From positions 1-64,000 of the forward strand of contig CAZCBH010000018.1 of assembly GCA_964496875.1 (NCBI GenBank): a stretch of 64,000 nucleotides of DNA, written 5' to 3'. Below, piece after piece: positions 35,459 through 45,516 of this stretch (positions are counted from its first letter, which is position 1; each line of letters opens with the position of its first letter). A program made the translations under genes and the position numbers. Under the pieces are notes generated by a model that was given only the letters and a program-made list of their open reading frames with translations, was not told the DNA's origin and did no database searches. The stretch comes from RI-106 sp964496875. Its GTDB lineage: Bacteria; Cyanobacteriota; Vampirovibrionia; Obscuribacterales; Obscuribacteraceae.

Positions 35459-38400
35459 TTATTCCCAGATCTCTCGATCCTGAACACTGGGGACATTCGC
35501 GAAATTCTTAGCGACCAGATCCGGTCTTTTATCTGCCTCTATCAGCTCTGCCGGGCTGACATATTTATTCCATGCCTGTAGAAATGCGGTTCTTGCTTTC
35601 TCTGATTTACTCAATACTTTCGGCACCGGGTGATAACCACGCAGCCTGGATTTCGCTTTGCCTTTCAAATAGAAGCGAAAGAACTCATGGAGATTCTCTT
35701 CGAAATTTTGATCATAAGGAATCTGGTGTCCCTTTCGAGGAACCATGTATTTCTGATCTGCAACAGGACCGAGCAGCTCTTTTAGAGAGCTCAAGAAGAC
35801 AGTGCTGTCTTTTCTCTCTGAGAAGGCGAGCATCACCCTGATATTACCGTTGGTGCGACAATTGATCTGAATATGTGATGCGGATACGCAGGGGCTTATC
35901 TGTCTTTGACTTTTCAAAGAAGAGAGCAGCGCTTTCGCCACCGCATGGAAGTAGGCGGTTCGGGCACCATTTCGGGTGATTTCACATTCATAAGTGTCTT
36001 TCAAGAGCCTGTATCTGATTCGTGTGAGAAAGAGCATGGCCGAGAATATTGCTATGCTAATCAGGATACTCTGAAAGAGAAGCTGGAAGACCAGGCAGAG
36101 TACTATGCCTGCTCCAAGGGTTTCGACTACCAGATGAAAAAGATTCTCTTTGATAGCAGCGGCATGATCCGCCGGACTGAGATCATATTTGAGACCGGGC
36201 GGTATCAAGTGGAGAAACTCCGATGGCTCGATTTCGATACAGTTGGTTATGCGATTGCGATAGGGCTGGCCGACTTTCCAGAGCTCGTAGATCTTCTGTC
36301 TGTCCACAGCCCTTTCGGCCATGGCATCGTTTAACTTCTTGCTATTGGCGAACACTTGCTGTCTTGTGTAATCGGATAGATCCGGATGTACATGACCGCA
36401 TCCTTTTTCAATCTGCCCATCGTCGGCCACTCCGAAGAACTGATCGTGTTTCTTCTTGAAGCGCTGGTAGTCGTTAAGGCCTTTCTCAAGGTCTGGGGCG
36501 ATGCAGACCACGTCCCAGTTATTGGCTACTTTGTTCTCCCCCAGGGGATCATCGGTCTTTATTCTAATGCTGCGACCTCTCAACTGTTTCACGGTCACCG
36601 GTGCGGTGGCACTGGTAAGATCTATCAGCGTATTGAGAGCCTGGCTGTCCCAGCCTTCTCCGAAAAGTCCTCGTGTACCTATCAGGCATCGAGTCAGCCC
36701 GGTTTCGAAGATTTCTGTGCTGAAGCGAACATAAAGCCTGGGCTCCCACTCCGAGCTGTTGCTGGAGAGTCGGTCGAAGTTTTCCCCTTCCAGGCGTTCG
36801 ATGTTGATTTCACAATGGTGACCGCGTTTGCGAAGCCAGCGGGTGGCGGCGTTGACGAATCTATCGGTAATGCGTTTATCTGTCAAAAGAGAAGTGCCGC
36901 TCACCAGGCAGGGATTGATGAATCCGGAAAGAGGACTTCTCAGAAGGGCACGGAAGACCGCTATGGCGCCGCCGGCATCCTCATCCAGGATACCTTCTAT
37001 GGACTTTCTTCCGGTGGTGGACATCTTCTCGAAGTCCGTCACCACAATCGCCCGTAGTCTATCTTGTAGACCGCGAAACTCGATGGCGAGAATCTCCGCC
37101 ACCGCCTCACCTTTACTTTCGCTGAAGGCTAGAACTCTGTCCACCGGTGAAGCTTGTTTCCTCAAACCGGCTTCGGTTATGCCGTAGCCGAGTTCCCGGG
37201 CGACTTCTTTTATTCTTTTGAAAAGATCGTGGTTCGCCGTATCTCTGCTTATCTTGAGATTGGTGGAGGCGAACTCCTCGAGCAGAATCATCCAGTCGTC
37301 TATATCCGGCGGCATCACCACGGTGCGAGCGGCGCTTACATTACGAGGAACCGGCAGGCGATAGTACCACATCGTACGGCAGATAGCGTCAGCCAGTTTT
37401 ATGTTGCTCTCTCGAAATCTCGTCCAGCCGTCTTGCCTGGCATTATCGAGCATCAGATTGAACATCCAACTCAAAAGAATGGAGGAGTTTCCCCGGGAGT
37501 CTCTTACTTGATACCGAGAACTCTGACCGACCTCTTCGGCGGTGGCATAGTCTCCGAACTGGGGATTTAGAACCAGGCGATCTCCATGTTTGCCGGGTAC
37601 ACCCAACTCCGGATCTTCATCGGCAAGATTTACTATTCGGTAATCTTCCTCTTCGGGAGATTTGCCGACCAGATCTTCGGCCAGTTTATGAAACCCTTCA
37701 TGCTTGGATTCTAGAAAAGCATATTCTTTGATGGTGGGTCTGGTGAAATAGACAAGGTCTTGAAATGGTGCCAGCCCCTTCTCGCGCACCAGGGCCGGTG
37801 TCGGCACCTGGTAGTCGATGGCGCCTACCAGACTGGAGTAACGATGAGACTGTCTGTTTGTCTTGCCTTCGGGAGGCGTACCGGTTAATGCCACCACACA
37901 GGGATCATCCAGCATCGAGACCACATGGTGCATGATCGCCGCCCAGTAGTCGGTGAGATGGTGACATTCATCGAAAATAACGGTCTTTACTCCCTGGCGA
38001 CGCAGGCTCTGGATCAACTCCACGGCATTTTTGTGCAGGACTTCGTTAATATCCAGGACGTCCGCCAGGCGTTTTCTCAATCGGGTAACATGCCGGGAAA
38101 TTTCCTTTTTGTAGGCGGCAGGATTGTTCTGGAGCAATTCTAATAAGCGCAGCTCGGCTTCGCCTACAGTAAGAGCCCTACTAGCACGCAGCTCATTTAC
38201 CCATTCTCGGCGAGCCAGATCCTCTAGATACTCCTGTTCTTTACCGGGGGTGGAGAGAACTTGATAGGTGAGGATAGTTATCGGTTTTAAAGGCTTGTCT
38301 TCGTGGCTGCCTATCAAAGAGTCGAGATCTACGTTTTTTCCTTCCGGCACGAAGAGGGAAAGTTTCTGGGACCACTGCGCTTGAATGGTGGTATTGGGAC

Positions 38401-38683
38401 TTAGAATAAGTCCCGGCTCTTTGAGAAGGCTCAATATTTGCAGACCGATGATGGTCTTGCCGGCGCCCGGCGGAGCTACGATGTGAACTTCTCGTTTTCC
38501 ATCCTCGATTTTGCGCTTGACTAAATCTAGAATCTCTTTTTGATAGCCTCGCAACTCGTAGCGAAAGGAGAGGTCTCTCATAAGCTCTCTTGCTTCTGCA
38601 CTGGTTTCCGAGAGCAAGTTGGAGGCGAGACCGTTGCGAATTCCTAAGGAGGAGGACGCAGGCTTCTCCAGGGTAGAGTCCAA
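35459..38683 (-). CDS. Large SF2 helicase with C-terminal membrane hairpin
   Basis: 1074 residues. An N-terminal Q-like segment YELRGYQKEILDLVKRKI precedes Walker A APPGAGKT (about 70-77), Walker B DECHH (about 238) and motif III TGTPP. The second RecA lobe has LIGTRGLFGEGWDS, then the arginine motif KQLRGRSIRIK (about 700). Overall it resembles the UvrB/Res-type SF2 ATPases in type I/III restriction and several defence systems. Unusually, a membrane hairpin (about 848-881) is followed by about 190 more cytoplasmic residues. No nuclease or methylase motif is seen. It could be a membrane-tethered DNA or RNA translocase; defence is a guess. The S1-like gene follows 42 bp downstream. Confidence 0.8.
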   Translation of the reverse strand: MDSTLEKPASSSLGIRNGLASNLLSETSAEARELMRDLSFRYELRGYQKEILDLVKRKIEDGKREVHIVAPPGAGKTIIGLQILSLLKEPGLILSPNTTIQAQWSQKLSLFVPEGKNVDLDSLIGSHEDKPLKPITILTYQVLSTPGKEQEYLEDLARREWVNELRASRALTVGEAELRLLELLQNNPAAYKKEISRHVTRLRKRLADVLDINEVLHKNAVELIQSLRRQGVKTVIFDECHHLTDYWAAIMHHVVSMLDDPCVVALTGTPPEGKTNRQSHRYSSLVGAIDYQVPTPALVREKGLAPFQDLVYFTRPTIKEYAFLESKHEGFHKLAEDLVGKSPEEEDYRIVNLADEDPELGVPGKHGDRLVLNPQFGDYATAEEVGQSSRYQVRDSRGNSSILLSWMFNLMLDNARQDGWTRFRESNIKLADAICRTMWYYRLPVPRNVSAARTVVMPPDIDDWMILLEEFASTNLKISRDTANHDLFKRIKEVARELGYGITEAGLRKQASPVDRVLAFSESKGEAVAEILAIEFRGLQDRLRAIVVTDFEKMSTTGRKSIEGILDEDAGGAIAVFRALLRSPLSGFINPCLVSGTSLLTDKRITDRFVNAATRWLRKRGHHCEINIERLEGENFDRLSSNSSEWEPRLYVRFSTEIFETGLTRCLIGTRGLFGEGWDSQALNTLIDLTSATAPVTVKQLRGRSIRIKTDDPLGENKVANNWDVVCIAPDLEKGLNDYQRFKKKHDQFFGVADDGQIEKGCGHVHPDLSDYTRQQVFANSKKLNDAMAERAVDRQKIYELWKVGQPYRNRITNCIEIEPSEFLHLIPPGLKYDLSPADHAAAIKENLFHLVVETLGAGIVLCLVFQLLFQSILISIAIFSAMLFLTRIRYRLLKDTYECEITRNGARTAYFHAVAKALLSSLKSQRQISPCVSASHIQINCRTNGNIRVMLAFSERKDSTVFLSSLKELLGPVADQKYMVPRKGHQIPYDQNFEENLHEFFRFYLKGKAKSRLRGYHPVPKVLSKSEKARTAFLQAWNKYVSPAELIEADKRPDLVAKNFANVPSVQDREIWE

Positions 38684-38820
38684 AGGTGACCGGCTTTCTA
38701 GGAATGTTACAGGGCTGTGTTCACGCGAAATACACTTTTATACCTTAGTTTATTGATTTATATAAGACAAGACTCTTCTTTCTGATTCACTTATACTTCT
38801 TGTTTGAGCAGCGGATAATT

Positions 38821-39570
38821 ATGACCGAGCGAATTTTGGAAAATTTGACAGAAGAGAGTGAAGATAAAAGAGAGGTCGGCTCTTCGCTGGATATCGTGCT
38901 GAAGCAGGTATCCAAACGATATGCCGGGCGGCATCTCGACGCGGTCAAAGAGCTTGACCTGGATATTCGCCAGGGCAGCTTTGTTGCTCTGTTAGGACCG
39001 AGTGGCTGCGGTAAGAGCACTTTGCTGAATCTTCTCGGCGGTATCGACCGTCCCACCGAAGGCGTTATAGAAGTCGGCGGATTATCGTTGCAATCTATGG
39101 GGGACGATCAGTTGACCGAATTTCGGTTGAAGAAGCTGGGGTTTATTTTTCAGTTTTTCAACCTGCTTCCCACCTTCACTCTTGAAGAGAATGTCCGACT
39201 TCCTCTTGAAATTGCCGGTCATGACCGTGCTTTTGTGGACTCGGCAGTGGCGGAGTTACTGGAAAAGGTCGGATTGAGCGAGCGTAGAGGCTATCTTCCC
39301 GCCCAGCTCTCCGGAGGAGAGATGCAAAGAACGGCGGTGGCAAGAGCGATAGTGCATAAACCGGCTATAGTGCTTGCCGATGAACCGACAGGCAATTTAG
39401 ATTCGGAGAATGGAGAGAAGGTGCTTGCTCTTCTCTCCCAAATTCATGCTGATCTAGGAATCACCATAGTCATGGCTACCCACAGCAACGAGGCGGCTGC
39501 TTGTGCCGAGCGCTCCATCAGGATGAAAGACGGAAGAATTGTGAGTGATGAGCACAATGAGAGGATTTGA
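38821..39570 (+). CDS. LolD/MacB-type ABC transporter ATPase
   Basis: 249 residues from the ATG at 38821 (the frame is open to 38800). It has Walker A GPSGCGKST (about 60-68), Q-loop FIFQFFNLLPTFTLEENV, signature LSGGEMQRTAVARAI, Walker B IVLADEPTGNLDSENG and the switch His in MATHS. This subfamily powers FtsX-type permeases that extract lipoproteins or drive mechanotransmission rather than substrate channels. It overlaps the permease gene by 26 bp. Confidence 0.92.
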   Translation: MTERILENLTEESEDKREVGSSLDIVLKQVSKRYAGRHLDAVKELDLDIRQGSFVALLGPSGCGKSTLLNLLGGIDRPTEGVIEVGGLSLQSMGDDQLTEFRLKKLGFIFQFFNLLPTFTLEENVRLPLEIAGHDRAFVDSAVAELLEKVGLSERRGYLPAQLSGGEMQRTAVARAIVHKPAIVLADEPTGNLDSENGEKVLALLSQIHADLGITIVMATHSNEAAACAERSIRMKDGRIVSDEHNERI

Positions 39571-42160
39571 CGGTCTAACAGGGTCTATCTCTCTTTTCAG
39601 GAAGTTTGTGCTCCGGGATTGTCTGCACAATTATGTGCGAACTATAATCACCATCTGCGGCATCACCCTGGGTGTCAGTGTATTTCTCGCTATAGGTCTG
39701 GCAAATAAAACAGCGCTTACCTCTTTTTACGATACTGTCGATAGAGTTGCCGGAAAAGCGAACCTGGAGATACGTCCCCTTACAGGCCGCACCCTCGATC
39801 AATCTATTCTGGCTCGATTGACATGGCTTGAGATGGCTGGTGCCGTCTATACTCCTATAATCAACGATGATGTGGTCATGTCGGTCGAGGATGACAGATC
39901 GGAGCTGATTCAACTGCTTGCGGTGGATTATTTTGCCGACGACGCCTTCAAAGGCTACGAAGTGGCAGACTCAGATTCAAGTGGAGCATCCGGTGCTCAG
40001 TTAAACGGTGTATTCAAACATCATGGCGTCCTGGTCGGTCATGCTCTGGCTGCGGAGCACAGACTCTCGGAAGGAGACAGGATAGAGCTTGCCGTGGACG
40101 ACCGGCGATTTGAAGTCCTGGTGTCGGGTGTGTTGACCGACAAAGGCACCGGTGCCGCTTACGGGGGAAGGCTTCTTATCTGCGATCTCTCTCTTGGTCA
40201 GGAGATTCTCGACTTACCGGGCCAGGTATCCCAGGTGGAGATTATCTCGCCTCCTCAGAAGATAGAACTTCTGCAGGAGAAATTGAAAAGCGAATTGCCG
40301 GTTTCGGTCACTGTTGAGCCTCCCTCCACCCGAACCAGCCAGATTGAGAAAATGACCCGTTCTTTCGAGTACAACCTCTATGCCCTCTCTTTCATAGCCC
40401 TTTTGGTCGGGATGTTCTTGATCTACAACACCATGGCGATAACCGTTATCAGGCGCCGCCCGGAACTTGGAACCCTGCGTACTCTCGGTTTATCCTCCGG
40501 GAACATCCTTTGTCTTATCCTGTCGGAGGCGATTCTCTTCGGTGCGGTGGGCTCTCTGCTTGGACTGATCTGTGGAGTATTGATAGCAGACTGGGCACTC
40601 CAGGCGGTGGCGATGACTTATCAGCGTCTCTATTTTTCCTTACCTCTAGATAGTGTGCGATTGGAGCCCATAATTCTTCTGATTGCTTTCTTTACCGGAG
40701 TCGGGCTGACTACCATCGCCGCTGTGCCGGCAGCGCTGGAAGCTGCTGCGGTGTCACCGGCGGAGGCGACACGCAAAATGTCGATTGAGCTCAACATAGA
40801 CCGCTGGACCCTGCCGTTTGCTATGGTAGCTCTCGTCTTCTTCGGTTTGAGCGCTTATTCATCCACGCTTCCGGCGCTGGCCAACTTCCCATTCTTTGGA
40901 TATTTTTCTGCTTTGACCTGTGTGTTCGGAGTCGCCTTCTTAATGCCTGCCGTACTGAAGCGAATGTTGCCAGTTCTTGGTCGAATTCTCTATCCTTTGA
41001 TGGGTCTTGAAAGTCGCCTGGCGGTATCGTCCCTGGGGCGTACTCTCGGACGCAGTTCGGTGGCGGTGGCGACTCTATCGATAGGGATTGCTATGCTCAT
41101 TAGTCTGGCTATAATGATTGGCAGCTTCCGAGAAACGGTCATAGACTGGGCCAGGCAGACTCTCGTGGCGGATTTATGGATGCGACCGGCTTCCCGTGAT
41201 GGGGGATCCAAAAACGCCCGCTTCCCTGCCGATATGGAGAGCAGATTGGCGACAGTCACAGGAGTGGAGGCGGTGGAACCGTGGACCGAAAGCGATTTTG
41301 AGTACGCCGGTATGAAAGCAACCCTCGGTGGTGCCCGATTTGATCTGGTCGAAAAATACAGCAATCTCCATTATCTATCGGGAAGGAGGAACCGTCAGGT
41401 TGCCGCCTTGATTCGTGGCAAGAGCTGCATAGTCTCGGAGAGTTTTTCGATTAAACACGGAGTTCTAGCTGGTGATACCATCGAAGTTCCCTTCAAAACC
41501 GGTCTCATTCCTTTAACCATTGAGGACGTCTACTATGACTATGTAAACGACACGGGCTTTGTCGTGGTCAATCGAGATTTCTACCGGGAGAACATGAAAG
41601 AGGATGGCATCAACAGTTTTGCCATCTTCGTAAAGGACGGTTACGAGCCGATATCTGTAAGAAAGCGAATTTTTGCCGAGTTATCCGGACAATCTCGCTT
41701 TGTTGTCAGAACCACCGGTGAATTGCGGGAGCGCATCCTTGAAATTTTCGATCAGACTTTTGCAGTTACTTATGCTTTGCACGCGATCTCGATTGTGGTG
41801 GCGATACTCTCGGTAATGAACGCACTTTTCGCCCTGACCGAAGAGTCTAGAAGAGAATTCGGCATATTGAAATACATCGGTTTGCCTGCAAAAGGTATCA
41901 AGAAAATGGTGCTCACCGAAGCCGGTGTCCTTGGTCTCTCCGGTTGTGTTTTCGGCATTATGCTCGGCTTTGTTCTGTCACTGCTTCTTATTTACGTCAT
42001 CAACAAACAATCCTTCGGGTGGACGATAAGATTCACTGTTCCCTATGACTTCATCGCAGAGACTTTTGCAATAATTATGTTTACTTCGATAGCCTCCGGA
42101 TTGATACCGGCAAGGCTCGCATCGGCAACCCAGGCCCCCGAGGTGATCCGCAGTGAGTAA
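39545..42160 (+). CDS. FtsX-domain ABC permease with two FtsX modules
   Basis: 871 residues from a GTG at 39545 (ATG at 39548 also possible), inside the ATPase gene end. It has an N-terminal anchor (about 30-50), a first periplasmic domain (about 60-270), three helices (about 280-410), three more helices (about 425-520), a second periplasmic domain (about 540-720) and a final three-helix FtsX module (about 735-870). This is the LolE-like/YtrF-like 10-TM type with duplicated modules. Downstream it overlaps the AttH-like gene by 8 bp, so the three form one unit. Confidence 0.9.
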   Translation: MMSTMRGFDGLTGSISLFRKFVLRDCLHNYVRTIITICGITLGVSVFLAIGLANKTALTSFYDTVDRVAGKANLEIRPLTGRTLDQSILARLTWLEMAGAVYTPIINDDVVMSVEDDRSELIQLLAVDYFADDAFKGYEVADSDSSGASGAQLNGVFKHHGVLVGHALAAEHRLSEGDRIELAVDDRRFEVLVSGVLTDKGTGAAYGGRLLICDLSLGQEILDLPGQVSQVEIISPPQKIELLQEKLKSELPVSVTVEPPSTRTSQIEKMTRSFEYNLYALSFIALLVGMFLIYNTMAITVIRRRPELGTLRTLGLSSGNILCLILSEAILFGAVGSLLGLICGVLIADWALQAVAMTYQRLYFSLPLDSVRLEPIILLIAFFTGVGLTTIAAVPAALEAAAVSPAEATRKMSIELNIDRWTLPFAMVALVFFGLSAYSSTLPALANFPFFGYFSALTCVFGVAFLMPAVLKRMLPVLGRILYPLMGLESRLAVSSLGRTLGRSSVAVATLSIGIAMLISLAIMIGSFRETVIDWARQTLVADLWMRPASRDGGSKNARFPADMESRLATVTGVEAVEPWTESDFEYAGMKATLGGARFDLVEKYSNLHYLSGRRNRQVAALIRGKSCIVSESFSIKHGVLAGDTIEVPFKTGLIPLTIEDVYYDYVNDTGFVVVNRDFYRENMKEDGINSFAIFVKDGYEPISVRKRIFAELSGQSRFVVRTTGELRERILEIFDQTFAVTYALHAISIVVAILSVMNALFALTEESRREFGILKYIGLPAKGIKKMVLTEAGVLGLSGCVFGIMLGFVLSLLLIYVINKQSFGWTIRFTVPYDFIAETFAIIMFTSIASGLIPARLASATQAPEVIRSE

Positions 42161-43259
42161 GGTAATTTCGGTTTCGATTCTGGTATCTCTGCTTCTTCTT
42201 AATTTACCCGGGGCCGAAGCCGCCAGGACATTTAAGAAAGCCTTACCCGGATACAAATTCAGCTTCCCCCGCGACCATGGCAGTCACGATCAGTTTAAGA
42301 CCGAATGGTGGTATTTTACCGGGCACTTGAAAGCCGAAAGCGGTGAGGATTATGGATTCGAGTTGACATTTTTTCGCACCGCCGGCGATGAAAGACCTTC
42401 GGATAAAGCGAGCCCCTTTAGACTGGACAATATCTACCTTGCCCACTTCGCCGTCACCGATAAAGCCCGGGGCAAATTCAGCTTCTTCGAGAAACTCAAT
42501 CGCAAAGGACTCGGTCTTGCCGATGCCCGAGAGGACTTTCCCCTGGTCTTTAACCAGTCATGGAGCATGAAGTTCGTCGATCCCGAAACCATCATTCTCT
42601 CCGCCAATGGTGGCGACTATAAGCTTGATCTGGTTCTCGATTCTCTTAAGAAGCCTGTTGTTCATGGTAAGGACGGAGTCAGTCAGAAGGCCTCTTGTAA
42701 AGGCTGTGCTTCTCACTACTATTCTTTGAGCCGCCTTTCCGCCAGAGGAGTTCTGTCGGTGGCCGACAAACCGGTCTTTGTTCGAGGCAACGCCTGGATG
42801 GATCATGAGTTCGGCTCCAATCAGTTGACCGATAATCAGGTGGGCTGGGACTGGTTCAGTATCCAGCTTGATGACAATCGTGAGATCATGCTCTATGTCA
42901 TGCGTAGAGCCGATGGAGGTATCGATGAGCACAGCTCAGGGACCGTTGTCTACGCCGACGGTCGCCACAGGCATCTTGCCAGAAACGAGTTTATAATCAA
43001 GTCAGATAGAATCTGGCAGAGTAAAAGGAGCGGGGGCAAATATCCTATGGGCTGGAATATTTCGATACCCTCCGAAGCGCTGTCTATGAAGCTCTCACCG
43101 GTCATGGACGATCAGGAACTTGCCACGGGCAAGTCCACCGGGGTAACCTACTGGGAGGGTGCCGCGTCGGTGTCGGTTGTTAAGATGGGCGAGAAGCAGT
43201 CGGGTAAAGCTTACATAGAGATGACCGGCTATGCAGAGCGATTCAGAAAGAAAATTTGA
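42153..43259 (+). CDS. AttH/CrtC-like secreted lipocalin-fold protein
   Basis: 368 residues from a GTG with GAGGTGAT about eight bases upstream. It has a signal peptide (about 4-22). The mature protein shows the family start FSFPRDHGSHDQFKTEWWYF, then HYYSLSRLSARG, RGNAWMDHEFGS and GWDWFSIQLDDNREIMLYVM. This is the carotenoid 1,2-hydratase-like (CrtC/AttH) fold, predicted as a secreted hydrolase or lipid-binding lipocalin pair. Such genes commonly follow FtsX-type ABC exporters, as here. It likely acts with the exporter on a hydrophobic envelope substrate. Confidence 0.88.
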   Translation: MSKVISVSILVSLLLLNLPGAEAARTFKKALPGYKFSFPRDHGSHDQFKTEWWYFTGHLKAESGEDYGFELTFFRTAGDERPSDKASPFRLDNIYLAHFAVTDKARGKFSFFEKLNRKGLGLADAREDFPLVFNQSWSMKFVDPETIILSANGGDYKLDLVLDSLKKPVVHGKDGVSQKASCKGCASHYYSLSRLSARGVLSVADKPVFVRGNAWMDHEFGSNQLTDNQVGWDWFSIQLDDNREIMLYVMRRADGGIDEHSSGTVVYADGRHRHLARNEFIIKSDRIWQSKRSGGKYPMGWNISIPSEALSMKLSPVMDDQELATGKSTGVTYWEGAASVSVVKMGEKQSGKAYIEMTGYAERFRKKI

Positions 43260-43274
43260 TGATTTGATAATTTA

Positions 43275-44414
43275 ATGATCCGTAGCGAAAAAAAGTTTCT
43301 TGCCTTTGGGCTTGCTCTCTTCATCAGTCTCTCATGTCCTCTTTCGGTCCGGGCAGAAGAAGGCAATGGCGGAGCTTCTAGAAAAAAATCTCTGGAGCTC
43401 TGGAAGTCTTTGTCTAATAATGCGGTGCAGAGTCTCCATGAAAATAAACAGGATGCTGCCGAGAGTAATTTTAAAAAGGCCCTATCTGCCATAAGAGCCT
43501 ATGGTGATGATACCAGCGAAGAGGTGGCTACTCTTGCCCGATTGGCTGACCTGAGGCTGCAGCAGAGAGACGGGGTGCAGGCAGAAAAATATCTGGCTTC
43601 GATTATGAAAGTCTATCAGCTGAGACAGAGCAGGAAAAAGACGAAGCTGAGCGATGACGCAGTAGATTGGCTCGATGCTCTGAGCTATAGCTTCAAGGCC
43701 TACCCCGTCGCCAACCCGGCCTCTGAGAAAAGGGGGCGTTATCTGCTCTATAGTCTCAAACTCAAAGAGATGTCCGGTAGTGACAAGCACATAGTCGAGA
43801 TTCTTAGAGACCTTACTATGTATAGTTTCGCTGCTTCTAATTTTGTCGATGCAGAGAAATACTGCTCCAGGCTTGTCGACAAAGATCAGGTCGTGAACGG
43901 AAGCCACAATTCGAATGTGGCCATGGAGTTTCGAACCCTTGCCATGATCAAGCACAGGCTCAACAAATACAGAGAAGCCGAATCTTACTATCGACAGGCC
44001 ATCGCTCTTTTCTTGTCCCTGAAAGGGGTTGATCCCAGTAAGGCACCATCTGTGCAGTCAGAACTAGCCAGGTGTCTGCTCGACGCCGGCGATCTTGATC
44101 TGGCGCGCTCCGAGGCAGAGGCTTCACTGGCGGTGCTGGAGAGGGATGAAGGTAAGTCGGATCTGAAAACGGTCTTCCCTCGTAGGGTTCTTGCCGAGGT
44201 GGCCATGAAACAGAAAAAGTACGGCGAAGCGGCGCCTTTGCTGGAGCTCGATATAAAAATAATCGATGCCAGCTACGGCACCAATCAGCCCATGAATTTA
44301 AACGAGATGAAGCTTCTGATCAAAGCTTACAAAGCGCTGGGACGATCCAGAGAGGCGGCAGAGCTGAGCCGCAAAATCGCTTACATAGAATCGCTCACGA
44401 AAGGAAAAAGTTGA
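43275..44414 (+). CDS. Secreted TPR protein after the ABC/AttH operon
   Basis: 379 residues: signal peptide (about 8-27), then TPR or kinesin-light-chain-like repeats from about 40 to 370. Examples are AMIKHRLNKYREAESYYRQA and LARCLLDAGDLDLARSEAEA. It starts 15 bp after the AttH-like gene and is probably in the same transcript. The array likely binds a protein partner in the periplasm; its link to the transporter is by position only. Confidence 0.8.
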   Translation: MIRSEKKFLAFGLALFISLSCPLSVRAEEGNGGASRKKSLELWKSLSNNAVQSLHENKQDAAESNFKKALSAIRAYGDDTSEEVATLARLADLRLQQRDGVQAEKYLASIMKVYQLRQSRKKTKLSDDAVDWLDALSYSFKAYPVANPASEKRGRYLLYSLKLKEMSGSDKHIVEILRDLTMYSFAASNFVDAEKYCSRLVDKDQVVNGSHNSNVAMEFRTLAMIKHRLNKYREAESYYRQAIALFLSLKGVDPSKAPSVQSELARCLLDAGDLDLARSEAEASLAVLERDEGKSDLKTVFPRRVLAEVAMKQKKYGEAAPLLELDIKIIDASYGTNQPMNLNEMKLLIKAYKALGRSREAAELSRKIAYIESLTKGKS

Positions 44415-44426
44415 TTTCTATCGCTT

Positions 44427-45461
44427 TTACCAGGGATTATCCGGCTCGAGATTGTAGACTGCCCGGAGGACGGCCTTGTCGTTTTCGCTGATACTGTGAG
44501 CATTTTTGCTGTCGTAATAGATTTTGGCGGTCATAATATCGTCAGCGCCGGGGCTGTGGCTGCCCAGACCGAAAGCATGACCGAATTCGTGGGTGGCCAT
44601 GAGCTGGGCATAGGCGTTGCCTTTCGATTCGGAGAGACCGCCGGTGTTTAGTTGAATTATGACCTTGCCCTGACCGGGTTTATTGGTTCCGAAATAATTG
44701 GTCAGACCTTCCATCTCGCCGCCGGCTCTGAAACGAGGGGTCCAGAGTACCAGAATATCTGCTTTAGCCGGGTCATTGGTGAAAGCGTATCTGAATAGCC
44801 CTTCCCGAGTGGCCCAGTCCCACTTGCGGAGGGCGGAAACCGCATTCTGGGCTTGATAGCTTTTGAAAGTAGGCTCTCTGACCAGGGAGCGTGCAAAGGT
44901 CCCTGTTTGAAAGAGTCGTCTGAATTCTCTGATCTCGTTGATATTGAGGCTCTTGCCCTGATACTCGGGAGGCAGGGCCAGACCCTGACTGATACAAATT
45001 TGCAGTACAGGATGACGCTGGGTATCCCAGCGGCAGAGCTGCTCCTGGCTGTTGAGGGCGCAGTAAGGATGCAGCTTGGAGTATTTGAGGATGTTGACCA
45101 GGGCGTTTTTGGCGATGATAGAGTTCTTCAGTTTGTTCATGACCACTACCTTGGTCATGCAGTCGATAAAGAGCTTGCTATTGCCTGCATAGAGCGCAGC
45201 CATACCAAGATAATACTGGGCGCTGTCACTACGGGAGGAAATCCGGCAGGCTTTTGCGAAACTCGCCTGGGCTTCTTTGTATTGCTTCGCGGTGAACTGC
45301 GCTTTGCCCTGGTCGAAGAAGCGCCTTGCCTCTACGGTCATGGACCGCTTCGAGGCTGCAGCCCGGACAGGCTTTGGTTCGATCAAAAATATTTGGCTCA
45401 ATACCGCTGCCGCCAGGACTGTAACGCCTGCTAAATATGACTTTCGACTAAATCTGAACAT
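44427..45461 (-). CDS. TPR-linked matrixin-type metalloprotease
   Basis: 344 residues. It has a signal peptide (about 8-34), a short TPR region (about 45-140; AQASFAKACRISSRSDSAQY and YYLGMAALYAGN) and a C-terminal metzincin domain. The zinc site is HEFGHAFGLGSHSPG (about 288-302) with the Met-turn ADDIMT. The third His is one residue further along than in the textbook H-E-x-x-H-x-x-G-x-x-H, as in many bacterial matrixins. It should be a secreted Zn protease acting on envelope or external proteins, with the TPR portion choosing substrates. Convergent with the TPR gene before it. Confidence 0.87.
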   Translation of the reverse strand: MFRFSRKSYLAGVTVLAAAVLSQIFLIEPKPVRAAASKRSMTVEARRFFDQGKAQFTAKQYKEAQASFAKACRISSRSDSAQYYLGMAALYAGNSKLFIDCMTKVVVMNKLKNSIIAKNALVNILKYSKLHPYCALNSQEQLCRWDTQRHPVLQICISQGLALPPEYQGKSLNINEIREFRRLFQTGTFARSLVREPTFKSYQAQNAVSALRKWDWATREGLFRYAFTNDPAKADILVLWTPRFRAGGEMEGLTNYFGTNKPGQGKVIIQLNTGGLSESKGNAYAQLMATHEFGHAFGLGSHSPGADDIMTAKIYYDSKNAHSISENDKAVLRAVYNLEPDNPW

Positions 45462-45516
45462 GAGAAATCCACCCTTTGTTAGGGATTAGTCCTCTTGATC
45501 TTTCTGGTGTCCTTAT

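Noticed and set aside
36386..37057. Plus-strand 223-codon frame opposite the helicase
   Set aside because: It is antisense to the helicase gene with no independent start signal.
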